64,000 bases of DNA from positions 84,312,001 through 84,376,000 of the forward strand of contig CM074862.1 of assembly GCA_037501455.1 (NCBI GenBank), read 5' to 3'. Both the position numbers and the translations under genes were made by a program. Below the pieces are notes generated by a model, which was not told the origin of the DNA, did no database searches, and was given only the letters and a program-made list of their open reading frames with translations. This stretch comes from Lantana camara (Eukaryota; Streptophyta; Magnoliopsida; Lamiales; Verbenaceae). Below are positions 33,949 to 44,718 of this stretch, in pieces. The first letter of the stretch is position 1. Every line of letters begins with the position of its first letter.

Positions 33949-36071
33949 TTCAAAACACGTAGAGAATCACGGAATCTACGACCTAAATGGTAAAACAGAG
34001 AACTAGTGAGCATGCTGAATTATAACGATATACAAAAGATAAGGTCTTTAATCTATTGTAGCTCCCACTGTTTTTCAAAGATCTAGAATTCCCAAAGATC
34101 TAAGAGGAACACGTTTCCCAATGGGTACTAAGATCCTAGGCATTTTACCTCGAACCCACGACTCGCGGACATTCTAAGTAAGAACGCTAGGTAGGTACAA
34201 CTTACCAATTCTAACACCTTTAGAATTCTTATTAATTGTTTTTGCATCACCTATCTTTCAATATGGACCCACGACTCGTGCGACATCCATATTTACTTAG
34301 GCGTTAAGCTAGACCCATCAATCATAAGATCATGACCAAAACTTAGTTCGAACGACCCACGACTCGCGGACATCGCCCTTGCTAAAATTGACCACGAAAT
34401 ATTGACCATTTAAAAATGATTAATTAGGTAACTAAGAACTAATAAGCTCCACTAGCTATCCCACGACTCGCGGACAATAACTAGCTTTACTTACTAAACT
34501 TAAAACCTATTGATGGAATGCTAGGAATTTAATTCAAAATTTGCACCTCGAATTAAACACCTATTTGTTCGAAATTAGCTTAATATTTAATGGGAATTTT
34601 CGAATCAACCGGAGAGTTGTCCGGTTCGACCTCACCAACATATATGTTATCCAATTTTATTAGTCTTGATTAATGCAAGTACACTTAAATGCATTTCAAA
34701 CAAGCACATAAACAGATAACATGTCCTAGCATGATACTAACATGTAATGATCATGGGTTCTACCTATCTTATGCGTGATATGTGGGAGCCACTCCACAAT
34801 CACAAGTTCTAACATACATGCCACATAAACAGTTTAAATCACATAAGGGAAAGCGGTAACAAAATACGAGCCCTATCTCTATTACATTTAACAATTGAGA
34901 TTCCCCTCCCTAACATTTTGAGGGGTCTTCACTTATGGCCTCCTTGTTACTTGAATGTGGTTCATCTTACTCCATGGGTGCATTGTCTCCAAAATGAAAA
35001 TAAAACCTCACCACCTATCTCTACTCTCAAATTACAATAAAAAGAAAAAGACATAAAGTAATAAGGCTCAATCTTCATATTGGCCTTAGACAATTACACG
35101 GGGCATACCCCGGCCTCAAAAACAGTAATATGGAAAGCCACATAATAAATCACATAACAGTACGCACATAAGTGAGGCTCCAACCTCAATTGAAAAACGC
35201 AACTATAGGGCTCCAACCCCAATTTAAACCATCCATGTGCATAAATTAAAACCATACATAGATCTAAACCCATGATCACCTAACATGCTATTGCGAGAAT
35301 TTAAATTTAGCCAATAAATTAAAATTCTCGTTTCAAGTCCTAATGACTTAAAACACGACTTGATGCGAGTCTTATTTATAAAAGTTTTCATTAAATCCCA
35401 AATTACCAAAACAAATAAAATTCCAATTAATTTTTGAAAATTAATAATTTTATCAAAGGTGTATTTTCCCAAAATATAAACCGTTTCAATTTCTCAAAAA
35501 TCCCAATTTTAAGTTTTATTCAAAAAATAAAATTTTAAAATTAAAATAAAAATTGGGACTGGATTGCATGAAATACGAAAAATCGGATCAGGAAAACGGG
35601 GCCCATACGCGAAACGGGGCGCGCGCTCGGGCGATGGTGGGCGATGGGCGGCCATTCTCGGCTGTCCTGGGCGGGCGCGCCGGAAGGCTCCCGCACAGGC
35701 GTGCGGGAGGTACTGGGCGGATGCCCTGCGCACGCCTAGGACAGGCGGGCGGTGGCGCGCGAAGCCCGCGTGCGCGACGCCTTCGCGCGCGGGGTTTCGC
35801 GTGTTCGTCGTGATCCGGTTCTCGTTTCGTGTTTTCGTTCAAAAGCAAAACCAATCCAAGAAATCCAATAACAGTTTATACAGTTTCAAATCTAAAATTG
35901 TTCTCAAAAATTAAATTTTGCAAAAACCAATTTTTCAGAAACTTTCAGGAAAAAATTACAGTTTCGTAATTCAGGCTTTCTAAAACAATTACAAACACTC
36001 AATCGCATCAAGCCTAAGAATTTCTACCAAATTCAGAATAATTGAGACGAATCAGAAACACGATTAACGAG
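33949..36071 (-). other. long untranslated leader of the copia element
   Basis: About 2.1 kb separate the primer site from the Gag ATG. Near the coding start, the string CCCACGACTCGCGGAC occurs four times (34155-34170, 34268-34284 in a variant form, 34356-34371, 34460-34475), roughly 90-115 bases apart. Nearer the primer site lies a GC-rich islet (about 35590-35815). Short frames inside the islet have no recognisable product. The leader may hold packaging or translation signals; that is inference. Confidence 0.7.
35590..35815. other. GC-rich islet in the copia leader
   Basis: About 225 bases rich in G and C (GGGCGGGCGCGCC, GGTGGCGCGCGAAGC and similar) sit abruptly in DNA that is otherwise AT-rich. 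Self-complementary blocks such as CTCCCGCACAGGCGTGCGGGAG (near 35689) imply strong RNA structure. Confidence 0.75.
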
Positions 36072-36086
36072 GTGACTCTGATACCA
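36072..36086 (-). promoter_or_regulatory. primer-binding site of the copia element
   Basis: The minus strand reads TGGTATCAGAGTCAC two bases after the end of the 5' LTR. It matches initiator tRNA-Met for 11 bases (TGGTATCAGAG) and then diverges. Confidence 0.85.
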
Positions 36087-36088
36087 CT

Positions 36089-37236
36089 TGTTGGAAAACA
36101 CGAATCAGAAAGCAGCGGAATTTAAAAAATTTTCCCAACAAATGGACCTTGAACTCGCAATCGTGTAACCAAATTCGTAAAGATAGAAAACTTACTTTTC
36201 TTTTATTCTTTCTTGAAGCGTTTCAAGCCACCCAAGAACGCTCTTCTCGCGGCTTGATCCCCTCTCCTTGGTAAAGCTCGAATCTTCAAACTTCTAACTT
36301 GAAGTCTCTAGAGAAAGTCCACCAACTTGATCACAATCTAACTAGTAAGGATGCTAGTTCTCTAGTTAGTGTTTAGGCTTAACCTAGGGTTTAATATAAT
36401 CTTGGAGAAAGGAAGGTGTTCAACACATGAACCAAGAATTGTCAATTAGCTCTAAAGGGGAGCATGAGCTCCCCTATATATAGGAAAGGGGAGGGGCGGC
36501 CAAACCTAGTCCTAATGGACAAAGGATTTGGTCCCTCTCTCTCCTATTACTTGATCATCAAGTATTTCCAACTTTGACTTTGAATTCTAATTCAAGTCAA
36601 CTTTTAAGAGAGCTAAAAATATCCAAACTATTTTTGGATAATTTTTATACTTTATTTATTATAAAATAAATAACTTATTTTTATCTAATTAATTAATTCG
36701 TAATTAATTAACTAGATTATTTTCTCCAAAATTAGACTTTCTTTTTAATTCAAAATTAAACCAAAGTCTATTAAATAATTAACTAATTAATTATTTAATA
36801 TATATATAATATATATATATATACACACGTGTGTGACACGTGTCACAGTGACACGTGTCACTCACGTGAGCCACACGTGTGACTTCACACGTGTGGAACC
36901 CTCTTGGCCCGATTAACTCGTTTAATCATTTTCAAGCCTCAACTCATGTAACCAAGTTGTTGTGTGTGACCCTCTAGGTTCTCAATTCAATTAGCAGTGA
37001 CCCTAATTAATTAATCAGTCCATAGATTAAACGACCATAGTCTAGCAACAGGTGTTTAACCCCTAGCTGAATTGGAATGTTCGGATTCGACAGAACCTTT
37101 AAGTCATTGATTCATGTGAGATACAATCCTCCTACTTACTATCTCTCAACCAAGATCTAGGGCAAGGGAATAATCAGAACCCTAATAATCCGGTCTTAAA
37201 GCTAAGTGCATTTCATATCCATTTGATCTCAATCCA
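36089..37236 (-). mobile_element. 5' LTR of the copia element, truncated
   Basis: It matches 21929-23073 almost base for base and then departs at 37237 (after ..CAATCCA). About 785 bases of upstream U3 are missing. The TATA box (36474-36483) and the CACGTG cluster (36824-36895) remain, so some promoter function is conceivable. Confidence 0.9.
36824..36895 (-). promoter_or_regulatory. cluster of six CACGTG (G-box) motifs, 5' LTR
   Basis: Identical by eye to the cluster at 22661-22732. It lies about 340 bases upstream of the TATA box at 36474-36483 on minus, and is kept even though the far upstream part of this LTR is lost. Confidence 0.8.
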
Positions 37237-37608
37237 TTTGTTCTTTCAAAATAATTGGAGATTTAAATAAGCAAAATTCTTAATAGAGATACTTCCTAAA
37301 ATTAAGGAATCGTGTGTTTTTATCTATTGATTATCTTCTATAAACATGGGAAGTATTTTTATTAGTTTTTATATTTTTCAAAATTGACAAAGAGATGTAT
37401 ATATTTTTCTCAAAATTTACAAAAAAACTCCTTCCTTTACCATTTTCTTCCACTCACATTCTTTTTCTCCACTTTTCTCGCCTGTTCAAAGAAATCATTT
37501 TAAAACATAAAAAACATGGCCAGATTTAGCCTAAGGTTGAACAGAACCACTTGTGCAAATTGAGAAAAATCAACCTAGATCAGATCTGCCATATTTTATT
37601 TTTTTTTG
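37237..37608. other. unrecognised sequence between two elements
   Basis: AT-rich DNA joining the truncated copia LTR to the broken Tekay-like gag. I see no gene, no LTR ends and no repeat; it may be remaining host sequence. Confidence 0.5.
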
Positions 37609-38140
37609 CAGACCTTCCTCCTTATTTAAGTTCTGTGAACTCCTTAAGTCTCCTAGTATGCGAAGATGTAGGAATGAACTTGTTTTTGAACTCCCTTACA
37701 AAAACCTCCCAAGTGACTTCTTCCTGGGTGGCATCTAGAACAATTTTGGTGCTTTCCCACCAAGAGTAAGCTTCACCCTTAATAAGAGAAATGGTACAAC
37801 GAGCCTTCTCCTGAAACTCACACGGAATCAGCTCCCAAATTCTTTCAACTTCTTTCAACCATTTTTCCGCCTGTATATCATTTCCCTTGTAGAACTTTGG
37901 GGGTTGCTGGTTTTGGAATTCCCTGAGTACATCCAAAATCTGTGTTAGTTGTGGCGGTGGTACCAGTGGTGCTAGAGGAATAAAATCTCTTATCCTCTGA
38001 TCGACAAGTCGAACTATAGAATTGAGGAAATCTTGTGGTTGAGCTGGATGGGGTGGCTGTGGAGGAACCCTAGGAGAGCGATCCCGGTGATGTCTCCTAT
38101 AACCGGGTGAGTGCTCACGACGAGGACGACCTCGAGGCAT
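37609..38140 (-). pseudogene. Tekay-like gag, N-terminal fragment
   Basis: Starts at the ATG 38140 (MPRGRPRREHSPGYRRHHRD) and is nearly identical to the start of the gag at 42627. It has the retrotransposon Gag core (WLKEVERIWELIPC, GEAYSWWEST, WEVFVREFKNKFI). It breaks off at about 37609, where homology to the other copy stops at CAGACC, giving 172 residues before an incidental stop. The usual zinc knuckles are absent. Confidence 0.85.
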
Positions 38141-38365
38141 CCTGAAATTACAACACTATATATGCGTGTTTGATTAATGAATACAAACGAGTATAATTAA
38201 GACCACAAGATACAAAGAAAACACATAATCCAAGTAGTTCAAAGAATTCAAGTAAGGTCACATAAGTTCAAGTAAGTTCAAATAAGATGCAAGACTCACA
38301 AATATTAAATAATCCTATGCCGTTCGACCTAGACTCACGAGACACAACACTAGAACCGCGGTGTT

Positions 38366-38385
38366 GCAACCGGGCTCTGATACCA
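38366..38385 (-). promoter_or_regulatory. primer-binding site, left Tekay-like unit
   Basis: The minus strand reads TGGTATCAGAGCCCGGTTGC, complementary to initiator tRNA-Met. It sits 7 bases after the LTR at 38393-41093, so that LTR serves as the 5' LTR of this unit. Confidence 0.85.
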
Positions 38386-38392
38386 CCTAAGA

Positions 38393-41093
38393 TGTAGCAC
38401 CCGGAACACCGAGATGCCATACCCCCGCACTATAGCTCAGTCCACATACGAAATGGAAAAATCCGTACATGAATCGAGACTATAGCGAACGGATGACAAG
38501 AGAAAATAAATCTCTAGCTAGACGGGACTAACCCTCAATTAATACCATCATGCATAAATAATAAAACGAAAACATAATATTCAACATTTCCATCTCTTCA
38601 ATACAAACCATCTTCCAAAAAATTTCATAAAGTTCAATAATGATACATATACTTAAGCATCAATAATGTACATGAAAATGAGACCGACGAGTGCTAGACC
38701 CACAAAATAAAAGACCTGACTCGATCCCGCCTAGCATGCAACCTGCAGACCTGAAAATGTTGAGGTGTCAGTCTACCAACGACTGAGTGAGGGGTTTATA
38801 AAAAAATATTAGCGCAAATAACATGCAAGTTATAATCTCGGGTAGGGTTTTAATAAAGAAAACAATATAGGTTCAATAATAAAATAGATCCCGCCCGACA
38901 TTACAACTAAATCCATTTAACATTACAGTCATTATCAATTCATTCCGTGACCCGGTGAGTGAGGGCAATTCTCCAACCTTACACCAATAGTGAACAATCA
39001 AGAATTAGGTTTCAATTCAATAATTATCATGCAAGTGCTTACAGTGCACAATTAGCAGTTTCATGAACCCTTTTCCCTCCGGTGATGGTGGGTTTGCAAG
39101 ACCCAACCATCCATGCACTATGTACGTTAGGAGCATGACTCCTACGTACGGGATTTCTTCCTACACCAAACCTCCTAGTGGATTTAGAGTTGATCCCAAA
39201 AGAGTGAGGGTGGTGCAAGAGTTGCCAGTCAGCCCTTGTCTCCCTGGATGGCTCAATACACTACCCTCGGGCCCAACGTGAACATGCTTTACTCACCAAA
39301 ACACTATCAATCATGATAAGTTCAATGTCACGAAAACCATTTGCAATCCATAAGGTTTTGAGAAAGATATATATATATCTATGTTTATATTTTGGCCGAA
39401 AGCATCACGTAGGAGTTGTACGGGTTCTATATATCTAGTAATTAAACCTCACCTGTGCCGAAAAAATAACAAGGATACGGATATAGAGCTTGCTCCTCGT
39501 CAACTGGAAGAAAATCTATGTAGCAAGGACAAAGGTGTGTGAGACACGACTCATATGAACCATTTACGACGCACGACAAAGTCATGATCAATATGTCATG
39601 CAATCACAATTAAGGAATGTCAAATAAGAGCATAATTATCAATTAACTAAGCATATATATCATATAATTCACATACGGGAGCTAAGGAAGTGAAAGAAAT
39701 CCAATAAGAGAGGTTTTGGTGAAGTTTGGCAAAAACGGACAATTTTAGGAAACGTACATGCTGAGGGAAAACTAGAATATCTTTAATTCTAGAAGGGGGA
39801 ATTAAGTTTTGTTTGTTTAAAAAGAAACTAGACACATAGACCTTTCCGAGGATATATGGCTCGTTTTCTAGTTCAAAGCGAGGAGAAAATGGCATGCGCT
39901 TGAAGTTAGGCGAGTACAGTTTTTCGGGAAAGTGGAGACACCTAAAAGAATTGATTATCAATATCAATATAGAAAATATATTGAGATGATTCCAATTGAA
40001 GGTTGTTCTAGACTTCAAGAGGTTTCCGTGGCTTCAAAATCAGGTCATTTGGAGTTCGGATGAGGGAGAAACGCCTGTTTGAAAATTGATCTGAAGGCAG
40101 AAACGGGCGTGTGAAAACCTCCTGTAACAGTGCCAAACGGGCGTTTGGTGCATGAACTGGAAAGCCAAACGGGCGTTTGGGAGTGTTCTGTCCGAAAAAA
40201 CAAGGGAAAAACAGGGGAGGTCACGGGAAATGGCTCCCAAACCATTCAACACCATACTACATCAAATAAACACTTCCAAACTAACATATATCATGTATAT
40301 AACTCATGTATACCAATTAGACATCAAGTAATCCATCCAAGCTTGCTCAAATCATCAAGAATTATCATTCAAAACCCCCATAATATTCATGAATTCCAAC
40401 CTCCATACTTATACAAAATATGCAAACAATTTCAAGATCAAAGTTCATATTCATGGTTCTCAACTCAAATAACCAAGAAATCACCTCTTAATTCACCAAA
40501 CCTTACTTAATTAAAGCTTCATGAATTCAAATAAGTTCTCATATTACCTTAAGATGAAAGAAAGATGAGAAGTAATGAAGAGATGATGATGATACTTCTA
40601 GCTTCACAATCCTCCAAAATTCTAGCTTGAATTATGATAAAATCTTCCCTCCTTCTCTTGGTGTTTTGATCGGTATTTAGTGTGTGTGTGTGTGTGAGAT
40701 TTTATGAAATGTGATGAAATGAATGGAATGTGGGAGAAATATGTGATATAAGCTTGATTCTCCCAAGAATGAGCATGACTCACCCCTTTTTGCATTTAAG
40801 TCCTTGAATTATTAGAATTCATTCAATCAAATTTCATCTCTACACAAAAGATCAAGTAGCTCCAATTTCTTTAATGCAATTAGGTCACATATAGCAATTA
40901 GTACATATATTTATGAAATGATCAATTAAAGTCACGTAATAGCAATTACAAAAGTTATCAATTAATTCACGTAAATTCCACGCTGATGATAATTCATATA
41001 AATTCTCATGTTAACAATAATTTCATGGAAACAATTAGTAATATAATAACACATAATATCATGTAATGTATAATTGAAAATTGGGGCGTTACA
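38393..41093 (-). mobile_element. complete Tekay/Del-like LTR shared by two units
   Basis: On minus it starts TGTAACGCCCC at 41093 and ends GGGTGCTACA at 38393 (2701 bases). Downstream is a primer site and gag (the left unit); upstream is a polypurine tract and the right unit. It is therefore at once the 5' LTR of one unit and the 3' LTR of the other. It shares blocks with the solo LTR at 6426-9506. Confidence 0.88.
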
Positions 41094-41112
41094 ACTCTCT
41101 CCCCCTTAAGAG
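41094..41112 (-). promoter_or_regulatory. polypurine tract, right Tekay-like unit
   Basis: The minus strand reads TCTTAAGGGGGAGAGAGT directly before TGTAACG. This purine run is characteristic of Tekay/Del elements. Confidence 0.85.
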
Positions 41113-41447
41113 GACCTGGTCCCCAGGTCCTTACTCGAGTTCTAAATTGATGCACAAGCAATAAGAGAGCCTCGTCTCTTTGACAAGTAATGAGAGAGCC
41201 CCGTCTCCCTAACACAAAATGAGAGCACCCCGTCTCTCCAACAAGAAATGAGAGAACCCCGTCTCTCAAACACACCCCAAATAATGATTCAAGGAAACTC
41301 TTAGAGAAACATTTATATAAATGTCACATAGGGCAAGTAGAAACACGTTAATCACATAACTAACATTTATACACAATTAAATTGCAACTAACAAGAAAAT
41401 AAATACAACAACAACAACAAAATCCGTGATACACGTGATATGCATGG

Positions 41448-42627
41448 TTAAGTGTACCGTTCACCATTGGTTGTACCATGAATATAGTTGGTACCTTTCA
41501 CTTCTATAGTCGGGTCCACGTTTGCATGTTGCACCTTTCTCTCTAGAGCATTTGCAAGAGCTTGAATAAACAGTCTCGGACCCCTAAAAGTCATCTCTCG
41601 ACGCTCCGGACACGTATCTACTTGATGCTCTTTGCTCCCACAACGCATACATAAACCCAACCGCCATCTACAACCCTCAAAAGTATGGTTGTCCCGTCCA
41701 CAATAAGCGCAGAGAAGCTTCCCTGAAGGTAATATTGAGGACGAGGTATGTGAAACTCTCAAACCCGTTCCAATGGCTCGATTCTTCTTCTTCTTCATCT
41801 TATGATAACAGAGCATGATATTGGACATACCTCTTTCCATTGTTAAAGTCGTGTTCTAATTCTGAACTTGCAGCCTGTACGGGGTAAGCAATAGGCCTCT
41901 TTGCATTCACCGAATCCTCAACCTTAAGAGCCTTTGAGGTGGCCTTCCTCCAAGTACTAGTATTGACGGCTTCAATTGCTGCTTGTATGCCGGGCCTCAA
42001 TCCTTGCACAAATTGCATAGCTTTATGGAAGTCGTCACTTGCAATGTTTGGTGCATACTTGGACATCCTCTCAAACTCAGCCATATACTCTGCTACAGAC
42101 CTTCCTCCTTGTTTAAGTTCTGTGAACTCCTTAAGTCTCCTAGTACGCGAAGATGTAAGAATGAACTTGTTTTTGAACTCCCTTACAAAAACCTCCCAGG
42201 TAACTTCTTCCTGGGTGGCATCTAGAACAATTTTGGTGCTTTCCCACCAAGAGTAAGCTTCACCCTGAATAAGAGAGATGGTATAACGAGCCTTCTCCTG
42301 AGACTCACACGGAATCAGTTCCCAAATTCTTTCAACTTCTTTCAACCATTGTTCCGTCTGTATATCATTTCCCTTGTAGAAATTTGGGGGTTGCTGGTTT
42401 TGGAATTCCCTGAGTACATCCAAAATCTGTATTGGTTGTGGCGGTGGTACCGGTGGTGCTGGAGGAATAAAATCTCTTATCCTCTGATCGACAAGTCGAA
42501 CTATAGAATTGAGGAAATCTTGTGGTTGAGCTGGATGGGGTGGCTGTGGAGGAACCCTAGGAGAGCGATCCCGGTGATGTCTCCTATAACCGGGTGAGTG
42601 CTCACGACGAGGACGACCTCGAGGCAT
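41448..42627 (-). pseudogene. Tekay-like gag with two zinc knuckles, one frameshift, no pol
   Basis: From the ATG at 42627: Pro-rich N-terminus, Gag core (WLKEVERIWELIPC, GEAYSWWEST, FKNKFI, AEYMAEFERMSKYAP), then a frame change at about 41800-41840 that would end the first frame after 275 residues. The second frame carries CAYCGRDNHTFEGC and CMRCGSKEHQVDTC, both CX2CX4HX4C, and stops at 41448. Protease, reverse transcriptase, RNase H, integrase and chromodomain are all absent; only about 350 bases separate this from the polypurine tract. It is a gag-only deletion derivative, close in sequence to the fragment at 37609-38140. Confidence 0.88.
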
Positions 42628-42852
42628 CCTGAAATTACAACACTATATATGCATGTTTAATTAATGAATGCAAATGAGTATAATTAAGACCACAAGATAC
42701 AAAGAAAACACATAATCCAAGTAGTTCAAAGAATTCAAGCAAGGTCACATATGTTCAAGTAAGTTCAAATAAGATGCAAGACTCACAAATATTAAATAAT
42801 CCTATGCCGTTCGACCTAGACTCACGAGACACAACACTAGAACCGCGGTTTT

Positions 42853-42872
42853 GCAACCGGGCTCTGATACCA
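42853..42872 (-). promoter_or_regulatory. primer-binding site, right Tekay-like unit
   Basis: Same 20 bases as at 38366-38385. Only about 8 bases of LTR end remain beside it (TGAAGCAC at 42880-42887) before unrelated sequence starts, so the 5' LTR of this unit has been lost. Confidence 0.85.
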
Positions 42873-42887
42873 CCTAAGATGAAGCAC

Positions 42888-43037
42888 GTTTGAGGACGAC
42901 TCAAAATGTGTCAAGAAAGCATCGATTCTTGTAAGTTCTTGAATCCCTAAGATTAGAAATAGAAATTGCAAGTCCGATCTTGCTTTTGAGAAATTTTTTT
43001 AAATTCCGCTGCATTACTGTTTCGTGTTTTTCCCAAC
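42888..43037 (+). mobile_element. copia LTR 3'-end fragment
   Basis: The stretch AAATTCCGCTGCATTACTG..CGTGTTTTTCCCAACA resembles, on +, the end of the copia LTRs found on minus at 21929 and 36089. No primer site follows it, so it is a fragment or the edge of a solo LTR. Confidence 0.5.
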
Positions 43038-43257
43038 AATAAGTTCATACTTAGGCATAATGGAGCAATTAACGAAATATCACACAAATAATTCAAGAAT
43101 CGAGCTTATATCATATCAAATAAACTCATATTCTATCAAATAATAGCATACCATATGCATTCACAAGGTTAAAGTTCAAATCGAGTAAAACTCGTATCAA
43201 ATAATTCAATACGTAAACTCATAACATGTAATATATTACATATATATACCCTATAGT

Positions 43258-43292
<35 letters not shown>

Positions 43293-44718
43293 ATACACAC
43301 AAACATAGTATGCAACCACACACAAATATACATACACACATGCATGCACATACACAACAAGAACCTTGCACACAAAATACTACACGCAGCAGGACTCCCC
43401 GCCTGGGGAAAAACTTAACACAGAACTCCTGGCCCGGGGAAGGGAAGAGCAGAAGGCTTCTGCACAAGTGTCCCCGGGAAGATCATACAACAATTGACGA
43501 ACAGCAGCAGCAGCGGCCCTGTTCTTCTTCCCTTTTCACGCAGTAGCAACAGGCAACAAAGAGCAAGGTAGTAGCAACAAAATAGCAGGAAAGACAACAA
43601 GAAAATGAAGGCAAAACTGGCATCAACTCATGCAGCAAGAGCAACACGGAAGAAGTTCACATTCATGTTTCATTTTCCAAAAATTTCGGTCACGTTTCCA
43701 AGCTCCAAACATGGTGAAACTTCACATTCTCACAATCCATGAAAATAAGAGCAAGAATTTAGTTATTGGTACTTAAGGAAACAAGATTCATGCATCAAAA
43801 TCCACAAAAATTGAAACTATCTCATGAATTCAAGAATGGAGTAAAAACCTAACTATTCATGTTCTTCACCAAAGCATACTCAAATCTCCAAGAAATTCAG
43901 CAAACAAACACTTAAAAGAAAGAGGGGAAGAAGGAGAATAGAACCATGGACTTACCTTTTGAATTTGAGGCGAAATGATGAAGTAATGAGCTTGAAAGAG
44001 GCAAAGTGAATAGTATAGAAAATCCCTTCTTCCTCTCTCTCAGTTTCTAGCTTCTCTCACCTGTTCCCTTGTTGATTTCGAAATCAGGGTTAGGAAGGGA
44101 GATAGAGGGCTTAACTAGGGTTAAGTGAGATCAAGAATCAACTCATTTGGTTAAGGAATGAGAGAGTTATGGCCAAAATACTCCAAGGTAGCAAATCTGC
44201 GCGTGCGGCTCGGTTCGGACAAATTTCGGAGGCTCAAACGGCTTAGAAAAAATACAAGGCTAGGTTTCTTAGCTCCATATCTTTGTTAGATTCCAACACC
44301 GCTTTCGAAATTCGAATCCGAATTCCCGATCTCAAGTTACGGTCTCCGGAACACAAGGTGGGCTAAAACTCCGTTAGACCCTCGAGTCCCCAAAACAAAT
44401 AAATGGGCAAAGACCACAACAAACGGGTTCTAAAACATAAAACGAGCATCTAAACAAGTTCATAAATCATATAGTTCATTCATAGCAAGTTGTTACAAAA
44501 ATTGGAAACAAGTACGTGGTCAAACGAATTAAAAACGGGGTCAAATGAGGCTAAACGTTCAAAAATTCGAATAAAACACTGAACAAATAATTCATATAAA
44601 TCAAATATAACATATAATCATTATAATAAACACATAAATGCATAAATAAATAATTTAAAAATGCACTTAGCTCACTCGTGAAGACATACCTGGACAATCG
44701 AAAAGTCGGGGTGCCACA
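43038..44718 (-). mobile_element. gypsy LTR fragment
   Basis: On minus it begins TGTGGCACCCCGAC at 44718 and runs left until cut near 43038. It shares the block GAATCCGAATTCCCGA and its surroundings with the solo LTR at 55995-59933 (near 59360). An (AT)n run lies at 43258-43289. Short frames here are not supported as genes. Confidence 0.6.

Larger units (their letters stand above)
21929..37236 (-). mobile_element. copia element with intact polyprotein, 5' LTR truncated
   Basis: Minus-strand order: truncated 5' LTR (37236-36089), primer site, long leader, polyprotein (33948-30028), polypurine tract, 3' LTR (30011-21929) interrupted by a CACTA transposon. Without the CACTA element the 3' LTR is about 1933 bases. 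The shared part of the two LTRs (about 1145 bases) differs by about five substitutions and one 3-base indel by eye, so insertion was recent. The long LTRs and 2.1-kb leader suggest an Angela/Tork-type lineage, not certain. Because the first ~785 bases of the 5' LTR are gone, the flanking duplication cannot be tested. Confidence 0.9.

Noticed and set aside
35509..35914. Arg/Ala/Pro-rich frames in the GC-rich islet
   Set aside because: Overlapping frames on both strands are expected from high GC content; there is no motif and the region lies in the retroelement leader.
41006..41275. Frame with repeated LSFLVGETG-like segments
   Set aside because: Comes from short GAGAGCCCCGTCTCT repeats between the gag stop and the polypurine tract; non-coding part of the Tekay-like unit.
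43219..43600. Cys-rich and Gln-rich short frames
   Set aside because: They fall inside a gypsy LTR fragment with an AT microsatellite and lack any conserved motif.
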